Shown: positions 29,407 to 38,739 of the stretch, piece after piece
How the letters are laid out: each line of letters opens with the position of its first letter
How positions within the stretch are numbered: the first letter of the stretch is position 1
Assembly (NCBI RefSeq): GCF_001591365.1
Contig: NZ_BCUT01000009.1
Span: 1-64,000, forward strand
Reading direction: 5' to 3'
Origin: Variovorax paradoxus NBRC 15149
GTDB lineage: Bacteria; Pseudomonadota; Gammaproteobacteria; Burkholderiales; Burkholderiaceae_C
Length of the DNA: 64,000 nt
Notes under the pieces: model-generated
Databases searched by the model: none
What the model was told of the DNA's origin: nothing
Seen by the model: the letters and a program-made list of their open reading frames with translations, nothing else
Program-made: the position numbers and the translations under genes

Positions 29407-30276
29407 ATGCAACGCGACGATGCTTTCCTGCGCGCATGGCGCGACACCGCGACCCGGGCCCCCGAGCCGGAGGACGACGATCTTGCGCGCGCGCCGCTGC
29501 GCTGCCGCACGCTCTGGATCTCCGACCTGCACCTGGGCACGCCCGGCTGCCAGGCCCGCGCGCTGCTCGACTTTCTCAAGCACACCGAGTGCGAGACCCT
29601 GTTCCTGGTCGGCGACATCATCGACGGCTGGCAGCTCAAGCGGAACTGGTACTGGCCGCAGGCGCACAACGACGTGATCCAGAAGCTGCTGCGCAAGGCG
29701 CGCAAGGGCACACGCGTGATCTTCATCCCGGGCAACCACGACGAGTTCGCGCGCAAGTACCTGAACCACAACTTCGGCGGCATCGACGTGGCCGAGGAAT
29801 GGATCCACGAGACCGCCGACGGCCGCAAGCTCTGGATCATCCACGGCGACCTGTTCGACGGCGTGATCCAGTGCGCCAAGTGGCTCGCGCACGTGGGCGA
29901 TTCGCTCTACGAATTCACGCTCAAGCTCAACCGCCACCTCAACTCGCTGCGCGCGCGCATGGGGCTGCCGTACTGGTCGCTTTCCAAGTACCTCAAGGGC
30001 AAGGTCAAGCGCGCCGTGAGCTACGTGGGCGACTTCGAGAACGCCGTGGCGCGCGAGGCCCGCAAGCGCGGCGTGCAGGGCGTGGTCTGCGGCCACATCC
30101 ACCATGCCGAGATGCGCGACATCGACGGCATTCTCTACTGCAACGACGGCGACTGGGTCGAGAGCCTGACGGCGCTGGCCGAGCATGCCGATGGCACGCT
30201 GGAGATCATCGACTGGGCGCAGCACATGCCGGTGCCGGCCAAAGCGGGCGCGCCGCGCGAGGCCGTCACAGCCTGA
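29407..30276 (+). CDS. LpxH-like metallophosphoesterase
   Basis: 289 residues with the calcineurin-like metal motifs in order: SDLHLGT, VGDIIDGW, PGNHDE, HGDLFD and GHIHHAE. This set matches the UDP-2,3-diacylglucosamine diphosphatase family, though an unusually long N-terminus (about 35 residues) precedes it and the real LpxH may be encoded elsewhere. ATG at 29407 has GGAG 11 bases upstream; TTG at 29386 is possible. Confidence 0.82.
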   Translation: MQRDDAFLRAWRDTATRAPEPEDDDLARAPLRCRTLWISDLHLGTPGCQARALLDFLKHTECETLFLVGDIIDGWQLKRNWYWPQAHNDVIQKLLRKARKGTRVIFIPGNHDEFARKYLNHNFGGIDVAEEWIHETADGRKLWIIHGDLFDGVIQCAKWLAHVGDSLYEFTLKLNRHLNSLRARMGLPYWSLSKYLKGKVKRAVSYVGDFENAVAREARKRGVQGVVCGHIHHAEMRDIDGILYCNDGDWVESLTALAEHADGTLEIIDWAQHMPVPAKAGAPREAVTA

Positions 30277-30295
30277 GCAGGCGCCCTGCGGTTCT

Positions 30296-31585
30296 TCAGC
30301 GCCGCATCGTGTCGAGCTGCGTCACGGGCGCACTGTCATTGCCCCACGACCCGCGAATGTAGGTCAGCACCGCGGCCACGTCGCCCGCATCGAGTACCTG
30401 CCCGAACGGCGGCATGCCGTAGGGCCGCGGATTGCCTGCGGTGGAGGGCAGGTAGCCGCCGTGCGCGATCACCTGGATCAGGTTCGTCGTCTCGGCCATG
30501 TTCACGGCGCGGTTGCCCGCCAGCGGCGGAAAGGCGCCGGGCGCGCCCTGGCCCTGGTCGCCGTGGCAATAGGCGCATTGCTGGTCGTAGATTTTGGCGC
30601 CGCGGGCCATGGTGCCGGCGTCGCGGCGCGTGGTTGCGGCGGCCGTGCGCACGGGGGCCGCGGCTTGCGCCGGCACGCCGGGCAGGTCCTTCAGGTAGCT
30701 GGCCATGGCGGCCAGGTCGGCCTCGCTCAGGTGCTGCGTGCTGCGAAAGACCACGTCGGCCATCGGCCCCATGACCGAGCCGCGCGGCGCCACGCCGTTC
30801 TTGAGCAGCGCCACCACGTCGGCCGTCGGCCAGTCGGCCACGCCGGCCTGGTGCGGGTCGGCAAGCGATGGCGCATACCAGTTCTCCGCCGCGATCAGCC
30901 CGCCCGAAAGGCCCAGCTTCACCTGCGTGGCGCCGAGCGAATCGCGGCTGCCGTGGCAGGCGATGCAATGGCCCAGCCCGCCGACCAGGTAGGCGCCGCG
31001 GTTCCATTCGGCCGGCTTGGCCGTGTTGGCCACGAAAGCCTCGGGCTTGAAGGAGAGCGCTCGCCAGACCGCCAGCGCGGCCTGCGTGTCGTAGGGAAAG
31101 CGCAGCCGGTGCGCCAGGTTGGGCGCCGGCGCGGGCGGCAGGCTGCGCAGGTAGGCGTAGATCGCGTCCGAGTCTTCGCGCGTGACCTGCGTGAAGTTCG
31201 GATACGGGAACGCGGGGTACAGCAGGCGGCCGTCCTTGCTGCGGCCGTTGTGCATCGCGCGCCAGAAATGCGCGCTGCTCCAGCTGCCGATGCCGTTCTG
31301 CACGTCGGGCGTGAGGTTGCTCGAATACACGGTGCCGAAGGGCGTCTCGATCGGCAGCCCGCCGGCATAGGGCTGGCCGCCGCGCGTGGTGTGGCAGCCG
31401 GCGCAGTTGCCGGCCAGCGCAAGGTAGCGCCCGCGCTCGACCCGCTGCGGCGTGGCATTGAAGGCTTCGGCCTGTTCGGGCAGCGGGTCTTCGCCGCGCA
31501 GGTTCAGCGCGACGATGCCGCCGGCCGCGGCGCCCAGCAGCAGCACCAGAACCAGCAGCGTCCAGCCGAGGTGTCGCATCTTCAT
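30296..31585 (-). CDS. Triheme membrane-anchored cytochrome c
   Basis: 429 residues, N-terminal membrane anchor (9-28) and three heme c sites: CAGCH near 61, CIACH near 210 and CAYCH near 340. The arrangement matches cytochrome subunits of membrane alcohol, gluconate or aldehyde dehydrogenases, but no dehydrogenase gene is adjacent. It is the last of three genes in a small cytochrome operon and may pass electrons from the diheme protein to a terminal oxidase. Confidence 0.88.
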   Translation of the reverse strand: MKMRHLGWTLLVLVLLLGAAAGGIVALNLRGEDPLPEQAEAFNATPQRVERGRYLALAGNCAGCHTTRGGQPYAGGLPIETPFGTVYSSNLTPDVQNGIGSWSSAHFWRAMHNGRSKDGRLLYPAFPYPNFTQVTREDSDAIYAYLRSLPPAPAPNLAHRLRFPYDTQAALAVWRALSFKPEAFVANTAKPAEWNRGAYLVGGLGHCIACHGSRDSLGATQVKLGLSGGLIAAENWYAPSLADPHQAGVADWPTADVVALLKNGVAPRGSVMGPMADVVFRSTQHLSEADLAAMASYLKDLPGVPAQAAAPVRTAAATTRRDAGTMARGAKIYDQQCAYCHGDQGQGAPGAFPPLAGNRAVNMAETTNLIQVIAHGGYLPSTAGNPRPYGMPPFGQVLDAGDVAAVLTYIRGSWGNDSAPVTQLDTMRR

Positions 31586-31592
31586 CGGCGCC

Positions 31593-32324
31593 TCACTTCG
31601 GCATGCCGCCGCAGCGCATCGGCAGTGCGGCGGGCAGCGATGCGGCAGGCTTCGGATCGGCCGGCATCGGCTGCACCGCGAGCCAGCTGGCCACGGCGTT
31701 GATGTCGGCCGTGGTCATGCGGCGGCCGATGTCGGCCATGCAGTCGGGTGCGAGTGCATGCCGCTCGCTGGTGAGCCAGGCGCCCAGCTGCGAAGACACG
31801 TAGAGGCGGGGCAGCCCCAGCAGCCCCGGAATGGCCGGCTGCACGCCGGTGAGCGCGGCGCCGTGGCATTGCACGCAGGCGGGAATTTGCCGCGCCGCAT
31901 CGCCTTCGAGCGCCAGCTGGCGGCCGCGCGCCAACTGCGCGGGTGGCGCGTCGCTCACGGGCGAGACGGGCGGGTAGGGCAGGTCCAGGCCCGCGAAGTA
32001 TTCGGCCATTTCCATCAGGTAGGCATCGGAGAGGTGCTGCACCATGTAGTTCATGTCGGCATTGAAGCGCCGGCCGTCGCGAAAGCTGCGCAGCTGGTTG
32101 AACAGGTAGCCCGCGGGCTTGCCCGAGAGGCGCGGAAAGTAGCCGGCATTGGTGGTCGCGCCTTCGCGCCCGTGGCAGGCGATGCAGGCGGCCACGCGCT
32201 GCTCGATGCCGCTCGCGGAAGGGGCGGCTGGCGTGGCAGGTGTCGCCGCCATGGCGCAGATGCCGTGGCCCAGCAGCAGCAATGCAATTGCGACGATGCG
32301 GCGGACGACGTTGTTCTTCGTCAT
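31593..32324 (-). CDS. Diheme cytochrome c4-like protein
   Basis: 243 residues, signal peptide cleaved near ICAMAATP, then two heme-binding sites CIACH and CVQCH with distal Met candidates (MEMAEYFAGL, RRMTTADI). This is the cytochrome c4 pattern of two fused class I domains in the periplasm. Seven bases separate it from the triheme gene; its start overlaps the DUF2970 stop (ATGA). Confidence 0.88.
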   Translation of the reverse strand: MTKNNVVRRIVAIALLLLGHGICAMAATPATPAAPSASGIEQRVAACIACHGREGATTNAGYFPRLSGKPAGYLFNQLRSFRDGRRFNADMNYMVQHLSDAYLMEMAEYFAGLDLPYPPVSPVSDAPPAQLARGRQLALEGDAARQIPACVQCHGAALTGVQPAIPGLLGLPRLYVSSQLGAWLTSERHALAPDCMADIGRRMTTADINAVASWLAVQPMPADPKPAASLPAALPMRCGGMPK

Positions 32325-32509
32325 GTGCCGGCTGCGAAGTGCGCCAGCGCCAGCAGCCCCGCAATGAGCAGGAGCACCGTGGCCAGCGCGACGCCGACGA
32401 GTGGCAGCAGCCCGACTTGTGCGGTGCGCCGGTCGGCATCCGCGCGGCGGCCGCCCAGCCCGATGAAACTCCAGAGAACCGCGCGTACCGCGCGCATGAG
32501 ATTGGACAT
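32321..32509 (-). CDS. DUF2970 small membrane protein
   Basis: 62 residues with one C-terminal membrane helix (about 34-57) and the DUF2970 core RAVRAVLWSFIGLGGRRADA. Function unknown; members sit by cytochrome genes in Burkholderiales, so a role in cytochrome assembly is plausible. First gene of the cytochrome operon, divergent from the MocR gene. Confidence 0.82.
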   Translation of the reverse strand: MSNLMRAVRAVLWSFIGLGGRRADADRRTAQVGLLPLVGVALATVLLLIAGLLALAHFAAGT

Positions 32510-32610
32510 GCACCGACTGTGCCGCAAGCGCAGCCAAAAAAACAGATGCAGTTCCAAACCAAATCACCGGAGCAGATAAAGTCCCATCACCGAATGGAGA
32601 CCGCCCCGCC

Positions 32611-34065
32611 ATGAAGCGCTATGAAGCCCTTGCCGCCGACATCGAGGCGTCGATCCGCCACGGCACGCTCAAGACCGGCGACCGGTTGCCCTCGGTGCGG
32701 CACACCGGCGAGAGCCGGGGCGTGAGCGCCTCCACCGTGTTCCAGGCGTACTACTTGCTGGAGGCGCGCGGCCTGGTGCGCGCGCGGGACCGCTCGGGCT
32801 ACTACGTCACCGGCGGCGGGCTGCGCGATGCGCCGCCCGAGGCCAACCTCACCTCGCGCCCGGCCGAGGGGCCCAGGTCGCTCGACGTGAGCGACCACGT
32901 GTTCGACATCCTCGAAGCCAGCATGTCGCGCAAGGTGGTTCCCTTCGGCTCGGCGTTTCCGAGCCCGCTCTTGTTTCCGCTGGCGCGGCTGGGCCAGTTC
33001 ATGGCCGCGAGCGCCAAGTCGCTCGACCCGTGGAGCACCGTGGACGACCTCACGCCCGGCAGCGCGGCGCTGCGCCGGCAGATTGCGCTGCGCTACCTGG
33101 GCGACGGCATGCAGGTGGCGGCCGATGAGATCGTCGTCACCAACGGCGCGCTGGAGGCGCTCAACCTGTGCCTCGCGGCGGTCACGCGCCCCGGCGATTC
33201 GGTGATCGTCGAATCGCCCACCTTCTATGCGGCCCTGCAGGCGCTGGAGCGCATGGGCCTGCGCGCCATCGAGGTGCCGACCCATCCCGGCGAAGGCATC
33301 GACCTGGCCGCACTGGAGCTTGCCATCGCGGCCCACCAGCCCAAGGCCTGCTGGCTCATGACCACCTTCCAGAACCCGCTCGGCAGCCTGATGCCCGACG
33401 CGAAGAAGAAGGCGCTGGTCGAACTGCTCGCGCGGCACGCGCTGCCGCTGATCGAGGACGACGTGTACGCCGAGCTCTACGTCGGCGACCGCCGCCCGCC
33501 GCCGGCCAAGGCCTTCGACACGCAGGGCCTCGTGCTGCATTGCTCGTCGTTCTCGAAGTGCCTGGCACCGGGCTACCGCATCGGATGGGCATCGGCCGGG
33601 CGCTTTGCGCGCAACGTGGCGCGCTTGAAGCTGACGACCACGCTCAGCACCTCGGTGCCCGCGCAGCTCGCGCTCGCAAGCTACCTGGAAAAAGGCGGCC
33701 TCGACAAGCACCTGCGCAAGCTGCGCCAGGTCCTGGCCGTGCAGCAGGCGAGCTTTGCGCAGGCAGTGGGCCACTACTTTCCCGCGGGCACGCGCGCCAC
33801 GCGGCCGCTGGGCGGCTACTTCATGTGGGTCGAGCTGCCGGCGCAGGTCGATGCGCTCGCCATCCACGCGCAAGCGCTGGAGCGCGGCATCAGCGTGGCG
33901 CCCGGGCCCATCTTCTCGGCCACGCGCGGCTTCGCGCACTGCCTGCGCCTGAACTACGGGCATGCCTGGGACGCGCAGAGCGAAAAGGCGATGCAGACCC
34001 TGGGGCGATTGGTGGCAGCCGCCGCGGCAGGCAGCCCGCCGCGCGAGAAAATCGCGCTGCCGTGA
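32611..34065 (+). CDS. MocR-type GntR/aminotransferase regulator
   Basis: 484 residues: winged-helix GntR domain (residues 1-70, SVSASTVFQAYYLLEARG-like recognition helix region) followed by a fold-type I aminotransferase domain. The PLP lysine is about K316 in SSFSKCLAPGYRIGW; the aspartate contact lies in IEDDVYAELY. Such proteins regulate by binding PLP and an amino compound, and usually control the divergent gene, here the cytochrome operon. The stop overlaps the alkB start (GTGA). Confidence 0.9.
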   Translation: MKRYEALAADIEASIRHGTLKTGDRLPSVRHTGESRGVSASTVFQAYYLLEARGLVRARDRSGYYVTGGGLRDAPPEANLTSRPAEGPRSLDVSDHVFDILEASMSRKVVPFGSAFPSPLLFPLARLGQFMAASAKSLDPWSTVDDLTPGSAALRRQIALRYLGDGMQVAADEIVVTNGALEALNLCLAAVTRPGDSVIVESPTFYAALQALERMGLRAIEVPTHPGEGIDLAALELAIAAHQPKACWLMTTFQNPLGSLMPDAKKKALVELLARHALPLIEDDVYAELYVGDRRPPPAKAFDTQGLVLHCSSFSKCLAPGYRIGWASAGRFARNVARLKLTTTLSTSVPAQLALASYLEKGGLDKHLRKLRQVLAVQQASFAQAVGHYFPAGTRATRPLGGYFMWVELPAQVDALAIHAQALERGISVAPGPIFSATRGFAHCLRLNYGHAWDAQSEKAMQTLGRLVAAAAAGSPPREKIALP

Positions 34066-34724
34066 CCTTCGACCTTTTCTCCGATGCCCTCGAAGACGCC
34101 GCACTGCCGCGCGGCAAAGAGGCGATCGGCCCTGGCGCGTTCGTCCTGCGCGGGTTTGCGCTGCCGTATGTCGACGAACTGCTGTCCGCGCTGCACGAGG
34201 TCGAGCAGCGCGCCGCCTTCCGCCACCTCGTGACCCCCGGCGGCTTCACGATGTCGGTTGCCATGACCAACTGCGGCCGGCTCGGCTGGATCTCGGACCG
34301 GCGCGGCTATCGCTATGGCGAGCACGATCCCGAAACCGGCCTGCCCTGGCCCGCCATGCCGGCGGCCTTCGCGCGCCTGGCCCAGGCCTCGGCCGCCGAG
34401 GCCGGGTTTGCGGGCTTCGAGCCCGACGCCTGCCTGGTGAACCGCTACGAGCCCGGCACGCGCCTGTCGTTGCACCAGGACAGGGACGAGCGCGACTACG
34501 GCGCGCCCATCGTCTCGGTGTCGCTCGGCATGCCGGCCACCTTTCTCTTCGGCGGCCTCGCCCGCAGCGACAAGGCCGCACGCATTCCGCTGGTGCACGG
34601 CGACGTGGTGGTGTGGGGCGGGCCCGACCGGCTGCGCTACCACGGCGTGCTGCCGCTCGAAGACCGACCGCACACGCTGCTGGGCAGCCGGCGCATCAAC
34701 CTGACTTTTCGCAAAGCGGGATGA
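34062..34724 (+). CDS. alkB: Alpha-ketoglutarate-dependent DNA repair dioxygenase AlkB
   Basis: 220 residues. Fe(II) ligands H138 and D140 (LHQDRDERD) and H194 (RYHGV), with 2-oxoglutarate-binding arginines in RRINLTFR near residues 210-216. It repairs 1-methyladenine and 3-methylcytosine by oxidative demethylation. GTG start overlaps the MocR stop, so its level follows that regulator. No ada or alkA gene is near. Confidence 0.94.
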   Translation: MTFDLFSDALEDAALPRGKEAIGPGAFVLRGFALPYVDELLSALHEVEQRAAFRHLVTPGGFTMSVAMTNCGRLGWISDRRGYRYGEHDPETGLPWPAMPAAFARLAQASAAEAGFAGFEPDACLVNRYEPGTRLSLHQDRDERDYGAPIVSVSLGMPATFLFGGLARSDKAARIPLVHGDVVVWGGPDRLRYHGVLPLEDRPHTLLGSRRINLTFRKAG

Positions 34725-34734
34725 AACGGCCGCT

Positions 34735-34765
34735 CAAGTCAAATTGATGACTTGTTCCTTTTTTC
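34735..34765 (+). terminator. Terminator after alkB
   Basis: Perfect 7-bp arms CAAGTCA (34735-34741) and TGACTTG (34748-34754) around a 6-base loop, then TTCCTTTTTTC. AT-rich stem, so strength is moderate. Confidence 0.7.
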
Positions 34766-35075
34766 TGTGCACAACTCTGTGGGTTGTCTGAGGACCGGAG
34801 TCGCCAGAGCCAGCATTGACGGGGGTTGGCACTAGGTTGCCCGCGGAATGGGCAGGGGAGCGGGGCGGTGGAAAAACGGGGGCTGCGTGGAACGGGCGTC
34901 TCGAAAAAGCGGTCTGGATTCGTGACATACATCACGAATTCAGCCAAGGGCCGGCGGTCGGGACGGAGGCCTTTGCCGCTTCGATCACAATCAGTTACCG
35001 ATCGATGACGGAGCCGTTGCCCGCTAAGCCCTTGGTCCTCCGGCGGCGAGCGGGCTCGGTCTTAAGGGCGCACGC
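34766..35075. other. Gene-free stretch before the helicase
   Basis: About 310 bases without a convincing gene. Base composition is less GC-rich than the flanks and codon bias is absent in all frames. CGTGACATACATCACGAATTC (34921-34940) contains the imperfect dyad CGTGA/TCACG and could be part of a promoter for the helicase. No repeat or tRNA fragment was recognised. Confidence 0.6.
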
Positions 35076-37028
35076 ATGGCTTACTTCCCTCAGGGCAAAA
35101 CAACCGTTCATGCCCGCTGCAACACAGGTGAGCGCAAGCTCTTCGAGGCGCTGAAACGCCACTTGCCAGACGACCATCTGGTTTGGCACGACCTCCCGAT
35201 TGGCGATGCCGGCCTGCAGCCTGACTTCGTGATCCTGAGCCCGCGACAGGGCTTGCTGGTGCTGGAAGTCAAGGACTGGAAGCGAAGCACGCTGGCCGGT
35301 GCTGACAAGCATCGTGTGCAGCTCAACGTGGAGCGGGGCGTGGTGACCAGCCCCCATCCGCTGGCCCAGGCGCGCCAGCACGTGCTCGCGCTCGTCGATC
35401 GAATGCAGCTTGACCCGGCGTTGGTGGCCGCGGAAGGCCGTTTCAAGGGAAAGCTGCTGTTCCCGTGGGGCTGGGGCTGCGCCTTGGTGAATCTCAAGCG
35501 TGACAGTGTGTCGGACCCCGGCTTCGCGGAAATCTTCCCGCCAGAACGAACGCTGCTGCGTGACGATCTGGAGGACGACACCGACACAGAAACCTTCAGC
35601 CAGAGGCTGTGGTCGATGATGCAGGTGAACTTCCCGCATACGCTGACTCTGCCGCAACAGGATCGTGTGCGCTGGCACTTGTTCCCGACCCTGCGCGTGG
35701 AGCCGCAGCAAGCGGCGCTTCAGCTGGGCGAGGCGAAGCCCAACGGCCCCATTCGCATGCACGACATGATGCACGTCATGGACATGCAGCAGGAACGCGA
35801 AGCGCGCCGCATGGGTGATGGCCATCGGGTCATCCACGGTGTCGCCGGATCGGGCAAGACCATGATCCTGGTGTTCCGTGCCCAGCATCTCTCCAAGGCG
35901 GCCGCGGCGGTCGGGCGGCCTGTACTGGTTCTCTGCTACAACCGCGCGCTTGCCGAGCGCATCGCCTACCTCTTGCAGCAGCGGGGAGTCGACGGAGCCG
36001 ACCAAGGTGTGGTGGTGCGCTCCTTCCATAGCTGGTGCGAGGACATGGCGCGCACCTACCAACTGGAAGTGAAGGCGCCGCGCAGCCCGGCCGACGCCTA
36101 CTTCACCGAATTGGCCGCCACCGTTGAACGTGCACTCGCAAGCGGCTTCGTACCCAAGGGCCAATACACGGCCGTGATGATCGACGAGGCGCACGACTTC
36201 GAGGACGCCTGGCTGCGGATGGCGGTAGAACTGGTCAACCCCGCCACAAAGGCACTGTTGGTCCTGTACGACCATGCCCAGGCAATCTACAAGAAGCAGA
36301 ATCGAAAAACGCCCTTCAAGGCCCTTGGCATCGATGTGGTTGGCGGCCGTCGCAGCACCATCCTGCGCACCAACTACCGCAACACAGCGGAAGTGCTGAG
36401 CCTTGCGCTGCGGTGCGCAGGCGAGTTGATGCCTCAAGGTCCGGCATCGGACTCCGCTGCCGACATGAACGACAGCGAACTCGGCGCGCTGCTGGATGGC
36501 GCAAGCGGTGACGCGCCGGTATCCGTCGTTCGGCCGGACTCGGCGGGACGCCGCGGCCCGATGCCAGTGCTCCACGAAGCAGACTCCGCCCGGACTGAAG
36601 CGCTTTGGCAGGCCCAGCGCATCGCGCAGTTGCAGGCCGAGGGCGTGCGGCTGGGACAGATCGCGGTGGTCTTCCGCTACAAGGCGGCGATGGAGCCTCT
36701 GGAAGAGGCCCTGCGTGTGCATGGCATTCCCTTCCAGTCAATGCGCACCATCAAGCCGCGCGACCTGCAATGGGCTGACGATGCGGTGCGGATCTTGACT
36801 GCCCACAGCGTCAAGGGACTGGAGTTCTCTCACGTCCTGGTCGGTGCGATTGATGCCTTCGAAGAGGCCAAGCATCAGGCCGCTGCGGACGAGTTGCGAT
36901 TGCTCTATGTGGCAATGACTCGCGCCACCCTGTGGCTGGCGCTTTCGGCGCGCCGGGCGGGTCCGTTGGTCGATCAAGTGCGCGGGCAGTTGGAGAGGCT
37001 TCGGGTGGAGTGGGCGGAGTTGGGTTGA
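35076..37028 (+). CDS. NERD-domain nuclease / UvrD-like helicase
   Basis: 650 residues. The N-terminal NERD domain has NTGERKLFEAL, then PDFVIL and LEVKDWK, which give the D...ExK catalytic set of PD-(D/E)XK nucleases. From about residue 250 comes a superfamily 1 helicase: Walker A GVAGSGKT (255-262), Walker B MIDEAHDF (near 370), motif LRTNYRN and motif TAHSVKGLEFSHV, with the C-terminal VAMTRA. NERD-helicase proteins act in DNA processing and some in phage defence. No operon partner follows on the same strand. Confidence 0.9.
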   Translation: MAYFPQGKTTVHARCNTGERKLFEALKRHLPDDHLVWHDLPIGDAGLQPDFVILSPRQGLLVLEVKDWKRSTLAGADKHRVQLNVERGVVTSPHPLAQARQHVLALVDRMQLDPALVAAEGRFKGKLLFPWGWGCALVNLKRDSVSDPGFAEIFPPERTLLRDDLEDDTDTETFSQRLWSMMQVNFPHTLTLPQQDRVRWHLFPTLRVEPQQAALQLGEAKPNGPIRMHDMMHVMDMQQEREARRMGDGHRVIHGVAGSGKTMILVFRAQHLSKAAAAVGRPVLVLCYNRALAERIAYLLQQRGVDGADQGVVVRSFHSWCEDMARTYQLEVKAPRSPADAYFTELAATVERALASGFVPKGQYTAVMIDEAHDFEDAWLRMAVELVNPATKALLVLYDHAQAIYKKQNRKTPFKALGIDVVGGRRSTILRTNYRNTAEVLSLALRCAGELMPQGPASDSAADMNDSELGALLDGASGDAPVSVVRPDSAGRRGPMPVLHEADSARTEALWQAQRIAQLQAEGVRLGQIAVVFRYKAAMEPLEEALRVHGIPFQSMRTIKPRDLQWADDAVRILTAHSVKGLEFSHVLVGAIDAFEEAKHQAAADELRLLYVAMTRATLWLALSARRAGPLVDQVRGQLERLRVEWAELG

Positions 37029-37206
37029 GCGTTGGTTGAAGACGCATCCTTGTGGCAGCTTCGCGAGCCTTCTCGTGATCCGCCCGGTATTGCGAAGGCG
37101 CCTACGCAGCGGAAGCGGACTGTCGCTGCTCAAGGCTAGACTTTCGAGTCCGGCCATGAGCTGACCGTCATAGGCCCCTTTCCGGTTGCCTGGCCGGCAA
37201 GGCCAA

Positions 37207-37220
37207 CCCCAATATTGGGG
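37207..37220. repeat. 14-bp perfect palindrome
   Basis: CCCCAATATTGGGG, in the 239-base gap between the convergent helicase and the large orphan gene. The gap also holds a partial dyad around 37185-37207. It lacks a T-run, so it is not a typical terminator. Confidence 0.5.
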
Positions 37221-37267
37221 AGTGCATCGGTTCTACCGGACAATGCGGAAGGAGAAGACGGTAGCGC

Positions 37268-38566
37268 TCAGGCCGCGACAAGTGCTCGTACGTCTGGGTC
37301 GGCATCGTGCGCAGCTTCTGTCAATACCCAGGCCGGAGCGGCACTCGTGTCGATCAGGGCCTTTAAGGCTCGCTTGCGGCATATCGAGCAAGGTGAAAGC
37401 TCATAAACGTAGAGAAGACAGTGGGATGCGCCTGCGTCCGGGTGCGCTTCGCACAAGTCCAGAAGTTCTCCGACGAGACGATGGGCCTGATCGGCGTCGT
37501 GCAACGGTTCTAGATACTCCGCACATATCGCAAAGTCGCCAGCTTCGAAATTGTTCACCAGCAAGGAGACGCCGTTCGCCAATTCGCCGGCAGCAAGCAA
37601 GCGCATGGCAGCTTGCCGCAACTCCCCGTGCGTGAGCGGGGCCACGGCTCTCACAGCGGCCCGCCGAATCTGCTCATCGGGATGAGCAATCCATGGGAGC
37701 AACCGACTGTCGAATCGCGGAACGCCCTTCTGTGCAAAGCATCCGAGTAAGCGCTTGACATGCTCGGGCTCATCTGACGCCAGCAGCGCAGCGAATACCG
37801 TATCGAGATGGTCGCTGGCCGCTTTCGCGCCCCACCGCCGGAACCAATGACATTGATCCCCTAGGTTCTTGCTGACGTGCGCCACGATCTCGTCGCCTGT
37901 ATAGGCCGGGATGTTGAAGCGGCTTGAAGAGGCGCTGCGACTCTCGCGTGTTCTGCGCATGCCTGCAAGGTAGTTCGCAATATCCGAGTCGACCGCAGCC
38001 TCGCGTTCGAGTGCGGCTAGCCCTCCCTTGATGCCCGTGAGCGAATCGAACTGCTCGCTGGGACAGTCATCAACCCAGAAGTCCGGATCTGTCCGCAGCC
38101 ATTGTCCTAACTGTCGAGCGACATGGATCAGTCCGTCCACGCCGTCCAGAGCCAATATTTGATCGACACCAATCACGTCAGACGTATGCGACAGTCGGAC
38201 CAGCGACCGATACAACAAGCTTCTCGCGTCTTCCGAACCCGAACTGGCAAGCTCTTTCAGGATCGCACTGCGATGACTCATGTCGCGATGGTTCTCTGGC
38301 AATGACGTATCCGCCATCGCCTCGAGCGCCCGAAGTACCTTCTTGCTCAGCTTCGCGCGATCGACAATCGAAAGCAGCCACGGAGCTCGCTGCGCCTCGC
38401 ACTGAGGATCGTAGGAGAGACACGACACACATGCCTGTGTGATCTCGTCTTCGAATCCATTCGGTCCATGGCTTGCAACCTGCTGCATGGCGCGCCCGTG
38501 ACCTGTTCGCAGAGCGGCCGCAAACGCGGCTGTGGTCAATGGAAAGGTCGGTTGTTTTATTTGCAT
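37268..38566 (-). CDS. HEAT-repeat-like hypothetical protein
   Basis: 432 residues, no recognised enzyme motif. Helical throughout, with repeated alpha-hairpin segments such as HPDEQIRRAAVRAVAPL and HDADPDVRALVAA, which look like HEAT repeats used for protein-protein or protein-nucleic acid contacts. Several cysteines cluster near residues 46-56 (CVSCLSYDPQC) and 410 (SPCSICRK). ATG at 38566; a long extension upstream has no support. Codon use is less GC-biased than in the core genes, consistent with transfer. Confidence 0.7.
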   Translation of the reverse strand: MQIKQPTFPLTTAAFAAALRTGHGRAMQQVASHGPNGFEDEITQACVSCLSYDPQCEAQRAPWLLSIVDRAKLSKKVLRALEAMADTSLPENHRDMSHRSAILKELASSGSEDARSLLYRSLVRLSHTSDVIGVDQILALDGVDGLIHVARQLGQWLRTDPDFWVDDCPSEQFDSLTGIKGGLAALEREAAVDSDIANYLAGMRRTRESRSASSSRFNIPAYTGDEIVAHVSKNLGDQCHWFRRWGAKAASDHLDTVFAALLASDEPEHVKRLLGCFAQKGVPRFDSRLLPWIAHPDEQIRRAAVRAVAPLTHGELRQAAMRLLAAGELANGVSLLVNNFEAGDFAICAEYLEPLHDADQAHRLVGELLDLCEAHPDAGASHCLLYVYELSPCSICRKRALKALIDTSAAPAWVLTEAAHDADPDVRALVAA

Positions 38567-38739
38567 TGAGCGTCCTGTGCGAGCACTGCGCCGAAGGTCA
38601 GCTTTCAGACGACCAGTTGCTCGGCGCGAGTGTCGCAGAAGGGCCCGATTTCGACGTTCAGGCTTCGCGATCGAACTAGCAGACCTGAGAACAGTACCTC
38701 GGCCGCATCTGACGGACAAGATGCGGATGAACGCGACGC

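Noticed and set aside
34766..35075. Short open frames before the helicase
   Set aside because: None has codon bias, a ribosome-binding site or a known domain.
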